Shown here piece by piece: positions 44,620 through 54,936 of a stretch of DNA of 64,000 nt. The notes under the pieces are model-generated. The model did no database searches, was not told the origin of the DNA, and saw only the letters and a list, made by a program, of their open reading frames with translations. The stretch covers positions 1 through 64,000 of the forward strand of contig NZ_JALBWM010000010.1 in assembly GCF_023895975.1 (NCBI RefSeq), given 5' to 3'. Each line of letters opens with the position of its first letter. Positions within the stretch are counted from its first letter, which is position 1. This DNA comes from Microbulbifer okhotskensis (lineage in GTDB: Bacteria; Pseudomonadota; Gammaproteobacteria; Pseudomonadales; Cellvibrionaceae). The translations under genes were made by a program, and so were the position numbers.

Positions 44620-46827
44620 CTATTTATTCCGCAGCTCCCAAACATTGTGGATTCTCGGATTGCGCTGGAAGTCCTTATCCAGAAGGTTCAGCTTTTCCAC
44701 CTCAAATTCGCTTGAAATTTCTTCACCCATCTTAAAGCTGCGCAGGTTATTGGAAAATACCAAGCGCCCTCTGGGCGCCAACAGGCGCATACACTGTCGA
44801 ATTAAAGTGGCGTGGTCCCGCTGAATATCCAACACACCACGCATTTTGGCGGAATTTGAAAAGCTGGGCGGGTCCAAGAAAATTAAATCGTAGTGCCTTT
44901 TTCTGTTTTGTTGTGCGGACTCGAGCCACTGCAGACAGTCTGCTTCCACCAACTGGTGACGATAGGGATCCATTCCATTTGCACGGTAATTCCGCGCAGC
45001 CCAACTCTGATAAGTTCGGGACATGTCCACGCTGATACTCTGCTTGCAGCCGCCGAGCGCCGCTTGTACAGTTGCGCTCGCGGTATAACAGAAAAGATTT
45101 AGGAAGTTCTTACCCGAGGAAATGTCTCGAAGGTATTTGCGTACAGGACGATGGTCTAAAAATAGCCCGGTATCCAAGTAACTCCACAAATCTACTTCCA
45201 GCTCCGCGCCATACTCTCCTACCAAGAACCCGGGCCTGGTATCCGCCTGCTTTTGGTATTGCCCCACCCCCTTGTTGACAGCTTTGTGGCTGTGTCGGCG
45301 ACGCTCTTTGATACTGATATTAGCTCTAGGTATCTCGACGACTGACTGCAGTGCCCGTAAAAGATCACGCAAGCGACCACGTGCCTTGTCCTCTTCAATC
45401 GTGGCCGGCGGACGGTATTCCTGCAGATGTGCATAGAGATCACCATCCAGGGATTTGTAAAGGTCGATAGCAGCGGCATACTCCGGCAGGTCGGCATCGT
45501 AGAGACGATAGCAGTCAACCCCCGCTCGCCCTGCCCACTTCCCGGTGGTACGCAGATTTTTGCGCAGGCGATTCGCCACCATTTCAGCTTCCGGGGAAAG
45601 CCTGACCTCCATAGTACCAATTGCTGATGTTTCAGCTTGAGTACGAACCTGGAACAACAACAGCTGGCTGGGAATGCTGCCATTGTATAACTGGTATTGT
45701 TTGTGGGAGCGCAACCCCGTGGCATAACCCAACTCTGGGTTGCCAGTGAGAACCCCTACAGACCAGCCAGGAAACTCAAGTTTCAGCTGCCGTCCCAATT
45801 CAAAATAAGTTTCCCGCAAAGCTTCTTGTTCACCCAAGCGCTCACCGTAGGGGGGGTTGGTCAAAACCAATCCCGTTTTCACCTCTCGATGGCTCGGCAC
45901 CTTGAAAGTTGCCACTGGGCGACAGCTCACTCGGACGTGGCGCTCAACTCCAGCCCGAGCAATATTGGCCTCTGCGGCAAACAGAACCTTTGCATCAGCA
46001 TCGTAGCCGCGAATTTCCGGCAACGCTCGGGCAAGGCCTTCCCCTTGGCGCTGTAAAGCTTCCTCGCGCAACTCACTCCAGATATCACTCTGATGGTTCA
46101 GCCATCGCTCAAAGCCAAAGCTATCCCGCGTCAAGCCTGGGGCCATATCAGCAGCCATCATCGCGGCTTCAATCAGGATGGTGCCCGAGCCACACATGGG
46201 ATCGAGCAGCGCCCCCCCGGCCTCAGCGACCTTTGGCCAACCGCTGCGTATCAACAGCGCTGCAGCCAAATTTTCCTTCAGAGGGGCCGCACCAATATGG
46301 GTCCGATAACCGCGACGATGCAAACTATCACCACTCAAATCAATAGCAATATCGAGTTTATCGCGATGCAGACGGAAAGCGACCGTGAGATCCGGGTGAT
46401 GCTTTTCGATACTTGGCCTCGTGCCGGATTGGCGGCGCAAGCGATCCACAATGGCGTCCTTCGCTTTTTGGGCGCCGAACTGGCTATTGCGAATTTCCCC
46501 ATTAGTGCCGGAAAATTGCAGCCAGAGCTTCCCTGACGGGCGCACATGTAATTCCCACGGCTGACTAGCGACAGCTTCGTAAAGATCCTCCGCAGAGGAA
46601 ACATGAATTTGCGCCAGGCGCAACAGTATACGATTGGCCAGGCGGCTCCACAGGCAGCACCGGTAGGCCAATTTCAACGACCCGGTAAAGTACACCGCCG
46701 CAGGCTGCTCCCTTACAGATTCCGCTCCCAGGTCGCGTAATTCAGCGGCAAGTAAGCCTTCTATTCCCTTTGGGCAGGTAGCGGTAAACTCTAATTCTTC
46801 TGGTTGTAAATCTGTCAAAACATTCAC
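44620..46827 (-). CDS. rlmKL: Bifunctional 23S rRNA methyltransferase RlmKL
   Basis: A 735-residue enzyme making m2G2445 (RlmL half) and m7G2069 (RlmK half) in 23S rRNA. The N-terminal THUMP region (about 45-160) is followed by the first methyltransferase domain with DPMCGSGTILIEAAMMA and LTNPPYGERLG (NPPY motif). The second half (from about 470) is the RlmK type with FLNLFCYTASATVQAA and LIFLDPPSFSNS. Length is as expected. It is monocistronic here. The ~460 bases upstream of its start, before rmf, hold no gene. Confidence 0.96.
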   Translation of the reverse strand: MNVLTDLQPEELEFTATCPKGIEGLLAAELRDLGAESVREQPAAVYFTGSLKLAYRCCLWSRLANRILLRLAQIHVSSAEDLYEAVASQPWELHVRPSGKLWLQFSGTNGEIRNSQFGAQKAKDAIVDRLRRQSGTRPSIEKHHPDLTVAFRLHRDKLDIAIDLSGDSLHRRGYRTHIGAAPLKENLAAALLIRSGWPKVAEAGGALLDPMCGSGTILIEAAMMAADMAPGLTRDSFGFERWLNHQSDIWSELREEALQRQGEGLARALPEIRGYDADAKVLFAAEANIARAGVERHVRVSCRPVATFKVPSHREVKTGLVLTNPPYGERLGEQEALRETYFELGRQLKLEFPGWSVGVLTGNPELGYATGLRSHKQYQLYNGSIPSQLLLFQVRTQAETSAIGTMEVRLSPEAEMVANRLRKNLRTTGKWAGRAGVDCYRLYDADLPEYAAAIDLYKSLDGDLYAHLQEYRPPATIEEDKARGRLRDLLRALQSVVEIPRANISIKERRRHSHKAVNKGVGQYQKQADTRPGFLVGEYGAELEVDLWSYLDTGLFLDHRPVRKYLRDISSGKNFLNLFCYTASATVQAALGGCKQSISVDMSRTYQSWAARNYRANGMDPYRHQLVEADCLQWLESAQQNRKRHYDLIFLDPPSFSNSAKMRGVLDIQRDHATLIRQCMRLLAPRGRLVFSNNLRSFKMGEEISSEFEVEKLNLLDKDFQRNPRIHNVWELRNK

Positions 46828-47289
46828 TCATCAAATGCCTCCAGAGGAGGAAACTTTTACGCCCTCCGGGTATTCCCGGATATGGCTCCGCCTCCCATCA
46901 ATAGGGAAGTTCGCGTCACCATTACGTACCAATAAAAACTTAAGGCGCGTAAATAGGCGGGGCTTTCATCGCTCGTTTGTGGCAACTGAGCCCTAGGCCC
47001 TTGCCAAAAAGGGGGACGATTATCCCACTTTGTGACCTGAGAGAATACGCCCAAGCCACCGAATACCTTGTGCCCCTGCAGTCATATTGCTGACTTACCC
47101 TGGAATCGCCACCGATATTTTCCGATTACTCCCCCCCCCACAGTATTCTTTTAATAGATAGGGCCGGACCGGCCAGGTCAAACCGGCATTTCCTTCACTA
47201 AAATCAATGGGAGACACCTAAAAATAGAACCGGTTGATAACCTACCGATAAACCGTCCACAGATCGACAAAGTAGAGGTGCCATATACG
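46828..47289. other. Gap between rlmKL and rmf
   Basis: ~460 bases with divergent promoters for rlmKL and rmf. A GGCCGG-rich palindrome lies near 47163-47176. No gene is supported. Confidence 0.4.
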
Positions 47290-47541
47290 ATGAAACGCCA
47301 AAAACGCAATCACGCCGACAGGGCATTTTACAAGGGCTATTTGGCAGCCCTGAACAACAAGTCTATGGACAGTTGCCCATTTGTCGAAAATGATCCCCAC
47401 CAGGAGTGGATCAATGGTTGGCGTGAGGGGCGGGAAGATTACTGGAATGGCTTCGACAGAGTGACCAAGGCGCAAAAACTGGAAATCTATGGCGCCATTT
47501 CCACCGATATTCAGTACCCAGACGGTTGGAGTACTATTTAG
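47290..47541 (+). CDS. rmf: Ribosome modulation factor
   Basis: An 83-residue basic/polar protein starting MKRQKRNHADRAFYKGYLAAL. The later NGWREGREDYWNGF is the RMF signature. RMF binds 70S ribosomes in stationary phase and drives 100S dimer formation. E. coli RMF is 55 residues, so there is a ~28-residue C-terminal extension (VTKAQKLEIYGAISTDIQYP and on), which may be lineage-specific. AGAGGTG is ~11 bases before the ATG. A CCCGGGACCTCTT palindrome follows the stop. Confidence 0.92.
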   Translation: MKRQKRNHADRAFYKGYLAALNNKSMDSCPFVENDPHQEWINGWREGREDYWNGFDRVTKAQKLEIYGAISTDIQYPDGWSTI

Positions 47542-47548
47542 GAATATA

Positions 47549-47576
47549 CCCGGGACCTCTTCTAAGAGGTCCCGGG
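47549..47576. terminator. Perfect palindrome after rmf
   Basis: The 13-base stem CCCGGGACCTCTT/AAGAGGTCCCGGG with a two-base loop lies seven bases past the rmf stop. There is no T-run. It is likely a terminator or an mRNA-stabilising 3' stem serving both rmf and convergent pyrD. Confidence 0.65.
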
Positions 47577-47615
47577 ATACCGATAGCAGCTCACAGACAG
47601 CAAAGCCGGTTTCAC

Positions 47616-48656
47616 CTAGCCATCGCTGGAGGAGCGCCGTCGCTCCAAAGAGATCGCTTCAGCTGCCTCATGGATTAACTGCGGGCCTTTATAGATAAAC
47701 CCGGTGTACACCTGCACCGCTGTTGCCCCAGCGCGAATCTTTTCAGCTGCACTGTCCCCGTCGAAAATACCACCAACACCAATAATTGGTATCTGCTTAC
47801 CCAATTCTGTTGAAAGTTGCGCTATCACCCTGGTGGACTGCTCCTGCAATGGCTTACCACTGAGACCGCCCTCCTCCCCACCATGAGGCTGGTTAGCCAC
47901 AGAGGACTTATCAATCGTGGTATTGGTCGCTATAACACCATCAATATCGTATTCACAGAGCGCTTCAGCGATTTGTGCCACCGCATCGCCCTCCATATCT
48001 GGCGCAATTTTCACCGCTACCGGTACATAGCGGTCGTTCTTTTGCGCCAGAGCCAATTGCTTTTCTTTGATACTACACAGCAGGCGATTGAGGCTTTCAC
48101 CAAATTGCAGATCGCGCAGCCCCTTGGTATTGGGAGAAGACACATTGGCCGTGATGTAATCGGCATAACCATAGACCTTCTCCATACACAGGCAGTAATC
48201 ATCTGCCGCCTTTTCCACCGGCGTATCGAAGTTTTTGCCGACATTAATACCCAACACACCATTGTAGCGACGCTTCTTGACACGCTGTACCAGATAGTCA
48301 ACACCGTGATTATTAAAGCCCATACGGTTGATAATCGCATCGGCCTCTTCCAACCGGAACATCCGCGGCAGCGGATTGCCGGGCTGTGGTCTCGGCGTGA
48401 CGGTGCCAACTTCAACAAACCCGAATCCGAGGGCGCCAAAACCGTTAAAAGCCTGCGCATTCTTATCCAGACCTGCGGCTAACCCTATAGGGTTTGGCAG
48501 GGTGAGCCCCATCAGTTCAACAGGATCATCTGGCACAGACCTCCTGTAGAGAGACATCAGGCCGAGGCGCTCGGCAGCACCGATTGCATCGATCGACAAG
48601 TGATGAGCCCGCTCAGGGTCAAGCGCAAATAAGGCTTTACGCAGTGTTGAATACAT
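47616..48656 (-). CDS. pyrD: Dihydroorotate dehydrogenase (quinone)
   Basis: A 346-residue class 2 enzyme of pyrimidine synthesis, oxidising dihydroorotate to orotate with quinone as acceptor and bound to the membrane surface. The PNPIGLAAGLDKNAQAFNGFG motif, the FVEVGTVTPRPQPGNPLPR motif and NVSSPNTKGLRDLQ (catalytic Ser in the SSPNT stretch) are all visible. The IIGVGGIFDGDSAAEKIRAGATAVQVYTGFIY motif binds FMN phosphate near the end. It is convergent with rmf. Confidence 0.98.
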   Translation of the reverse strand: MYSTLRKALFALDPERAHHLSIDAIGAAERLGLMSLYRRSVPDDPVELMGLTLPNPIGLAAGLDKNAQAFNGFGALGFGFVEVGTVTPRPQPGNPLPRMFRLEEADAIINRMGFNNHGVDYLVQRVKKRRYNGVLGINVGKNFDTPVEKAADDYCLCMEKVYGYADYITANVSSPNTKGLRDLQFGESLNRLLCSIKEKQLALAQKNDRYVPVAVKIAPDMEGDAVAQIAEALCEYDIDGVIATNTTIDKSSVANQPHGGEEGGLSGKPLQEQSTRVIAQLSTELGKQIPIIGVGGIFDGDSAAEKIRAGATAVQVYTGFIYKGPQLIHEAAEAISLERRRSSSDG

Positions 48657-48762
48657 ACCTTTCCTTACATGGGGCGAACCCTCCAGCCAGCATGAAGGGT
48701 TCTCTGTTGTCGTAACGGTACTCTAGGGGCTGACTTTCAACCCCTCGGCTTATGCGCCGGTA

Positions 48763-51700
48763 CTATTCTGCCAGGCTTTCGCGGTCAACCGTCGCATGGG
48801 CGAGATACATTAACTCGCGCAAGGCAACCGTAAACATGGCGAAATCACTGACAGAAGCAGATTTCAATTCAGAAATCATATTGTGCCAGCGTTGAATTGC
48901 CTGCGCCATGATAGCGCTCCAGCGAGACATTGCACTCTCTACATCGAGATTCTCAGCCTTACCTAATCGGAGGATATTCACAGCCAGAGTCGACAACTGA
49001 CTGTCCAAGTCATCCATGCTGGTCTCCCTAGCCTGAGCCTGCCAGAAACTGTCGACCGGCAAATCAACAATAAGATTGCCGAACCAGTGCAGGTTCAATT
49101 CATCAGAAAGTCGGAAATAAACGGTCGCAACCTCCTCCACAGGCGTATCACTGGCCCGCGCCGACTCTGAAATACCCAACGCAGAGTAGAGATAAGTTGG
49201 GGAGGCCGACAACATTGCCAGGGACTCGGGCACTCCCGCTTCCAGCAGTTTTTGGTAGCGCAGCTCCCATTCGGTCAGGGGCTCCCCACTCAACACCTGG
49301 GGCAGTGCCTTGATCACCCGCTGTACGGGCTGCTGGAACAGCTCGCAGTTCTGTGCCGGCTCCAGGTCATTACGTCGATTACGCAGGAACCAGCGGGTTG
49401 CGCGACGTACCCGGCCAATCATTGAGTTCAGTAGTTCAGTCTGTAACTCCGCCGGCACTTTGTAATCCAAAGCACCCAGCTGTTGCTGGAAATCATACAT
49501 TTTGTAGACATCGCGGGCACTGATATAGGCAGCAGTCACATCGTTAACATCAGCACCGGTTGCTGTACTGATGCGGCTGTAGAAAGTGATCCCCATGCTG
49601 TTGACCATTTCGTTGGCGACCTGGGTTGCCACAATCTGGCGCCGCAGCGGGTGCTCGTAGACCTGATCGTGATAACGCCCCACCAACTTGGCCGGAAAGG
49701 CGGACTCTACCGCATGGCGCACTCTCTCATTGTCAGTGATTTGAGCACCCTGTAATTCCTCTTTCAGCTTCACCTTAACGTAAGAAATCAATACCGAGAG
49801 TTCGGGCCGAGTAAGGGACTGGCCCTTGTGCACGCGCTCTGAAATCTGGTCATTATCTGGGATAAACTCCAAAGCCCGGTTCAGACGACCGTCATCTTCG
49901 AGCGTGTTGATAGTCCGGCGGTATTCATCCAAACGTTTGGAAACCTGGTACTCCGCCACGCTGAGCGCACAGGTCTGCTCGTAATTGTTATGCAATACCA
50001 ACTCGCCCACAGCATCCGTCATTCCGTCGAGGAGTTCATTGCGCTGCTTTTCGGTAAGATCGCCATTAGCAACCACCTTATCCAGTAAAATCTTGATATT
50101 AACCTCATGGTCAGAACAGTCGACCCCTGCGGCATTATCAATAAAGTCCGTGTTACAACGCCCACCATTCAAAGCGAACTCGATTCGCCCGCGCTGGGTC
50201 ATACCCAGATTGCCGCCCTCACCGAAGACTTTGGTACGCAACTCACGGCCATCCACGCGCAAATGGTCATTGGACTTATCGCCCACCTCAGAGTCGGTTT
50301 CAGTCGTTGCCTTCACATAGGTGCCGATACCGCCATTCCAGATCAGGTCCACGGGAGCCCGCAACAACGCGCTAATCAACTCATTGGGGTTGAGCTGATT
50401 TTGCTTGATATCAAAAGCCTCTTTCATTTCCGACGTGATCGCGATTGCCTTCGCACGACGCTCGAAGATACCGCCACCCTTGGAGATCAACTTGCGCTCG
50501 TAATCTCTCCAGCTTGAACGTGGCAGCTCAAACAGGCGCTGGCGCTCCTTGAAACTGGATTCCACATCGGGATTCGGGTCAATAAAAATATGCAGGTGAT
50601 TAAAAGCCGCCTTCAAGCAAATATGTTCAGACAGCAACATGCCATTGCCAAAAACATCACCTCCCATATCGCCAATACCGATTACTGAGAAGTTCTCTTT
50701 CTGGACATCCACCCCCATTTCGCGGAAGTGGCGCTGCACAGACACCCAGGCACCACGGGCAGTAATACCCATTTTCTTGTGATCGTAACCCTGGCTGCCT
50801 CCAGAGGCGAAGGCATCTCCCAACCAAAAACCATATTCTGCGGCGATACCATTGGCCATATCAGAGAAAGTCGCCGTACCTTTGTCAGCGGCTACCACCA
50901 GATAGGGGTCGTCCTCATCCCGGCGCACCACATACTTGGGCGGCACCACCTCACCATCTTTGAGGTTATCGGTAATATCCAAAAGTCCGCGAATAAAAGT
51001 TTTATAGCAGGCAATGCCCTCATCCATCATGGCTTCGCGACTGCCATCAGCCGGCGGTCGGCGTACCACGAATCCACCTTTTGCTCCGCTCGGCACAATT
51101 ACCGCATTTTTTACCGCTTGGGCTTTGACCAGTCCCAGCACTTCTGTGCGGAAATCCTCCAATCGATCAGACCAGCGCAAGCCTCCACGGGCGACTTTAC
51201 TGCCACGCAGGTGCACACCTTCGACTCGCGGGGAGTACACAAAAATCTCGAACTCTGGACGCGGTTCGGGGATACCGGGAATATTCCGCGGACTGAATTT
51301 AATGGAGATGTAATCCTTGGGCTGGCCTTCTTCATCCACCTGGAAGAAATTGGTGCGCAGCGTCGCCAGGATTAACTCCATATAGCGGCGCAACACCAGG
51401 TCTTCGTTCAGGTTATCAACTGCATCCAGGCCGTCGTGAATTTTTGCAATCAGCCGCTCCACACGCGGCTGCTCTTGTTTACCCGTGCTGAGGCGCGGAT
51501 CAAACATTGCCCGGAACAGGGCCACCAGATTGCGGGTAAGATCCACATGGTTGGCCAGGGTAGCAGCAATATAACTCTGACTGGCGCCGGATTTCGTTTG
51601 CTTTAAATAGCGCGCATAGGCGCGGAGCATGGAAACTTCCCGCCAGTTAAGGCGAGCAGCCAATACCAAGCGGTTAAACGCGTCACTTTCTGCAGTGTGA

Positions 51701-53655
51701 TTCCAGATCGCCGCGAAAGCGTCCTGGAATAAACCACGGGAAGCCTGGGCATCAATTTTGGTAGGTAGACCAAATTCCAGATGAAACTCGTGCATCCACA
51801 CATCGGTATAGCCTCGGGGGCGAATGGTATAGGGGAACTCGCCGATGACCCGCAGGCCCAGATTTTCCAGTACCGGAATCACATCGGAAAGCGTGAGCCC
51901 GCTACCCCAATTAAATACCTTAAAGCGCAGACTACCCTGGGCTGCTCCTACCGGCTGGTAGAAACTCATTGCCACCCGGTTATTTTCATTCAGGCCCTGA
52001 ACCGCTGCGACATCCTGCACCGCAATTCGGGGTTCAAAGTCCTCGCGATACCCTGCAGGAAAGGCGCGTCCAAAAGTCCGATAAAGGCGACTGCCTTCTT
52101 CTTCCCCGCTATTTTCAATCAGCGATCTTTGAAAAACATCTTCCCAGGAGCGGGTAATATCCACAATTTGCGCCTCCAGCAGCGCGACATCTAAATCGAC
52201 AGACTCATCGGGTGATACGCGGAAAACAAAATGCACCCGCGCGAGAATGGACTCAGAAAAGAAAGTAGTGAAATCTGAGTCCTTCGCATTTATCGCTTTG
52301 GCAATATGTGCACAAATCAACTCACGCACATCACTGTTAAACAATTCACGTGGTACATACACCGTGGCAGTCACAAACTTGCCAAAGGGATCGCGGCGCA
52401 TAAATAGGCGAATATGTGCCCTCTCATTCAGAAGAAGCACCCCCATCACCACATCGAACAGCTCTTTGGTACTGCCCTGAAACAGCTCATCCCGAGGAAA
52501 AGTGTCCAGAATACGGCGTAACGCCTTACCGTCGTGCCCCTGCCCTGAGAGGCCACTGGATTCAATAATCGAAGCCATCTTACGGCGAATAATCGGTATC
52601 TTGGCCGGGCTCTCGGTATAAACTGGCGAGGTATAAAGCCCCATAAATGCTGCCTCACCAATCACTTCGCCATCAATGTTGTAACGCTTGATCATGACGT
52701 AGTCGGAATAGGCTGTGCGATGTACTCGCGATTTAACCGAAGACTTGGCAAATGTCAGGTAGTTGGGCCCCTGATAAAAGCGTTGTTTTCCTTCACTAAA
52801 AGCGGTTTCCAGCATCGGCGCCGCTTCTTCCAGCTTTTTAAAAATACCGAGACGGCGATCCTCCACCTCATTGAGAATTTTCTTGTCACCTACAACACTG
52901 AATTCATATTCGCGATAGCCGAGGAAGGTAAAATTCCCATCGCGCATCCACTGCAGAAACGCACATGCTTCCAACAAATTGGTATCTTCATCGGGAAGGC
53001 CCGCCTGCAGTTGTCCCTCCATGGCGCTACAAGTTTCAAGCATCGGGACATAATCATCGACAATCAACTCTGCATCACCCAATACGTCCTTGAGCCCAGT
53101 CATTAACCCCGAGGCAAATTCCGACGAAGTGTCGTGATTAATCTCGACATAGATCATCGCTTCATTGGTGATGCTCTGCCCTTTTTTCGACGTCTCATCT
53201 CCCAACGGTTCCGAATGCGACGGTAGGAGATTGATTAACTTCCCACGAGCATTGCGCTCAATTCGTACAACAGTACTTTTTATGGAGTGAATCACCGTAT
53301 TGCGGCGGTTGATCTCCATTCGAATGGAGTCCACCAAAAAAGGCATATCCCTCTGCAACACACCGATTACGGTATGCGAGCACTGCCAGCCGTCATCCTC
53401 CAGACGGGGATTAAACACCTTGACCTTGGGCAGCCCACCAGGGCGCTGCTGAATAAAGTTCCACCAGGTGTATATGCAGCCATAGACATCGACAAGACGA
53501 CGACCAGCCAGATCCTCTAGGGGGTACTGATTCAGAAACTGCTGGGCAAAAGCCACGACGGGCTCAGCTTCGCAGGTCAACTTGTCGCGAATCAGTTCGC
53601 TTATTTGCGTCACTAATTCATCACGGCTGTCGGTAATTACCGTCGCCATATTCAC
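48763..53655 (-). CDS. gdhB: NAD-dependent glutamate dehydrogenase, 180-kDa class
   Basis: A 1630-residue enzyme that deaminates glutamate to 2-oxoglutarate in the catabolic direction. The N-terminal ~700 residues carry ACT-like regulatory domains; the catalytic part begins around residue 780 with SRGLRWSDR-like RGGLRWSDRLEDFRTEV and PSGAKGGFVVRRPP (catalytic Lys in KGGF). The GSQGYDHKKMGITARGAW and FSVIGIGDMGGDVFGNGML segments form the nucleotide-binding part. The GTG at 53655 lies six bases after GGAGG; the ATG at 53649 is also possible. The size fits the L_180 class. Confidence 0.97.
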   Translation of the reverse strand: MNMATVITDSRDELVTQISELIRDKLTCEAEPVVAFAQQFLNQYPLEDLAGRRLVDVYGCIYTWWNFIQQRPGGLPKVKVFNPRLEDDGWQCSHTVIGVLQRDMPFLVDSIRMEINRRNTVIHSIKSTVVRIERNARGKLINLLPSHSEPLGDETSKKGQSITNEAMIYVEINHDTSSEFASGLMTGLKDVLGDAELIVDDYVPMLETCSAMEGQLQAGLPDEDTNLLEACAFLQWMRDGNFTFLGYREYEFSVVGDKKILNEVEDRRLGIFKKLEEAAPMLETAFSEGKQRFYQGPNYLTFAKSSVKSRVHRTAYSDYVMIKRYNIDGEVIGEAAFMGLYTSPVYTESPAKIPIIRRKMASIIESSGLSGQGHDGKALRRILDTFPRDELFQGSTKELFDVVMGVLLLNERAHIRLFMRRDPFGKFVTATVYVPRELFNSDVRELICAHIAKAINAKDSDFTTFFSESILARVHFVFRVSPDESVDLDVALLEAQIVDITRSWEDVFQRSLIENSGEEEGSRLYRTFGRAFPAGYREDFEPRIAVQDVAAVQGLNENNRVAMSFYQPVGAAQGSLRFKVFNWGSGLTLSDVIPVLENLGLRVIGEFPYTIRPRGYTDVWMHEFHLEFGLPTKIDAQASRGLFQDAFAAIWNHTAESDAFNRLVLAARLNWREVSMLRAYARYLKQTKSGASQSYIAATLANHVDLTRNLVALFRAMFDPRLSTGKQEQPRVERLIAKIHDGLDAVDNLNEDLVLRRYMELILATLRTNFFQVDEEGQPKDYISIKFSPRNIPGIPEPRPEFEIFVYSPRVEGVHLRGSKVARGGLRWSDRLEDFRTEVLGLVKAQAVKNAVIVPSGAKGGFVVRRPPADGSREAMMDEGIACYKTFIRGLLDITDNLKDGEVVPPKYVVRRDEDDPYLVVAADKGTATFSDMANGIAAEYGFWLGDAFASGGSQGYDHKKMGITARGAWVSVQRHFREMGVDVQKENFSVIGIGDMGGDVFGNGMLLSEHICLKAAFNHLHIFIDPNPDVESSFKERQRLFELPRSSWRDYERKLISKGGGIFERRAKAIAITSEMKEAFDIKQNQLNPNELISALLRAPVDLIWNGGIGTYVKATTETDSEVGDKSNDHLRVDGRELRTKVFGEGGNLGMTQRGRIEFALNGGRCNTDFIDNAAGVDCSDHEVNIKILLDKVVANGDLTEKQRNELLDGMTDAVGELVLHNNYEQTCALSVAEYQVSKRLDEYRRTINTLEDDGRLNRALEFIPDNDQISERVHKGQSLTRPELSVLISYVKVKLKEELQGAQITDNERVRHAVESAFPAKLVGRYHDQVYEHPLRRQIVATQVANEMVNSMGITFYSRISTATGADVNDVTAAYISARDVYKMYDFQQQLGALDYKVPAELQTELLNSMIGRVRRATRWFLRNRRNDLEPAQNCELFQQPVQRVIKALPQVLSGEPLTEWELRYQKLLEAGVPESLAMLSASPTYLYSALGISESARASDTPVEEVATVYFRLSDELNLHWFGNLIVDLPVDSFWQAQARETSMDDLDSQLSTLAVNILRLGKAENLDVESAMSRWSAIMAQAIQRWHNMISELKSASVSDFAMFTVALRELMYLAHATVDRESLAE

Positions 53656-53964
53656 GGGGAACCTCCCAATCTCATTTTTGTCACATCGAATCCAAAGACA
53701 CTAGATCCGAAAAGGTCATCATCTCACCCCATACACAGCTGCAGGAGTGAGTCCTAAAAATTACACTTTTACTTAGGTGTTGAGGGGAAGCCCGTTCCAC
53801 CTCAGAATCAAGTCGGTTCACCAGAGACCTCAGGCTCAACAGTTGCCTCTTCATCTGGTGCCGCTAAAATCAACAGTCTCCACCTCTTGGGTGGCGACTA
53901 TATATAGATGGTAGAAAGCCAGCCAGGTCCGTGCGGCGGCTAAATTCTCAAAAGAAGAGACATT
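53656..53964. other. Divergent gap between gdhB and the moxR operon
   Basis: ~310 bases without a gene. It should carry the gdhB and moxR-operon promoters. I see no clear motif. Confidence 0.4.
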
Positions 53965-54936
53965 ATGGAAGCAAACCAGACTATCAGGGATCACATCGCC
54001 GCTCTGGGCGATTGGTTGGAAAAGCAGATCATCGGTCAGGAGAGACTGGTAAACCGGCTGCTGGTCGCCATGCTTGCCGACGGTCACCTTTTGGTAGAGG
54101 GTGCGCCAGGTCTGGCCAAAACCAAGGCCATCAAAACACTGGGTGAAGCTATTGAGGGTGACTTCCATCGCGTTCAATTTACGCCAGATCTGCTACCAGC
54201 AGATATTACCGGCACCGACATTTATCGGCCGGAAACCGGAGAGTTCCATTTTCAACCAGGACCAGTATTTCACAACCTGATACTGGCCGATGAGATTAAC
54301 CGTGCACCGGCTAAAGTTCAGTCGGCGCTGCTCGAAGCAATGGCAGAGCGGCAGATTAGTGTCGGCCGAAAAACTTATCCCCTTCCCCCGTTATTCTTGG
54401 TAATGGCTACCCAAAACCCTATAGAGCAGGAAGGGACTTATCCTCTACCAGAGGCACAATTAGATAGATTTCTAATGCGGGTAAATCTTGCCTATCCCAA
54501 TGCAGAGGCGGAAGCAAAAATCCTGCGCCTGGCCAGATCCGAGGCTAGCCTTGGCGAAAATCGCCCCACTGTAACTATCAGCCAAGAAACTATTTTGCAG
54601 GCCCGCAACCAAATTCTGGAAATGCAGATGGTTGAGGCTGTAGAAACCTATACTGTCCAACTTGTCATTGCTACTCGCGAGCCGGCGAAGTATGACAGCG
54701 AGCTAGCATCATGGCTAGATTTTGGTGCAAGCCCACGGGCAACAATTGCCCTTGATCGCTGCGCCCGAGCCCACGCTTGGCTGTCAGGCCGCGACTATGT
54801 CACCCCCGACGATGTTATGAATGTCGCACCCGATATATTGCGCCACCGGCTGCTACTCAGCTTTGAAGCAGAAGCTGCAGGAATTACCACCGATCAAGTG
54901 ATACAGCGTTTACTCCAACAGGTGCCTGTTATCTGA
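53965..54936 (+). CDS. MoxR family AAA+ ATPase
   Basis: A 323-residue AAA+ ATPase with Walker A GAPGLAKTKAI, Walker B LILADEINRAPAKVQSALLEAM and sensor 1 FLVMATQNPIEQEGTYPLPEAQLDRF. MoxR ATPases act as chaperones that remodel or insert cofactors into partner proteins, usually together with VWA proteins. It is the first gene of a six-gene operon, and its stop overlaps the next gene's start by one base (ATGs in TGATG). Confidence 0.95.
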   Translation: MEANQTIRDHIAALGDWLEKQIIGQERLVNRLLVAMLADGHLLVEGAPGLAKTKAIKTLGEAIEGDFHRVQFTPDLLPADITGTDIYRPETGEFHFQPGPVFHNLILADEINRAPAKVQSALLEAMAERQISVGRKTYPLPPLFLVMATQNPIEQEGTYPLPEAQLDRFLMRVNLAYPNAEAEAKILRLARSEASLGENRPTVTISQETILQARNQILEMQMVEAVETYTVQLVIATREPAKYDSELASWLDFGASPRATIALDRCARAHAWLSGRDYVTPDDVMNVAPDILRHRLLLSFEAEAAGITTDQVIQRLLQQVPVI

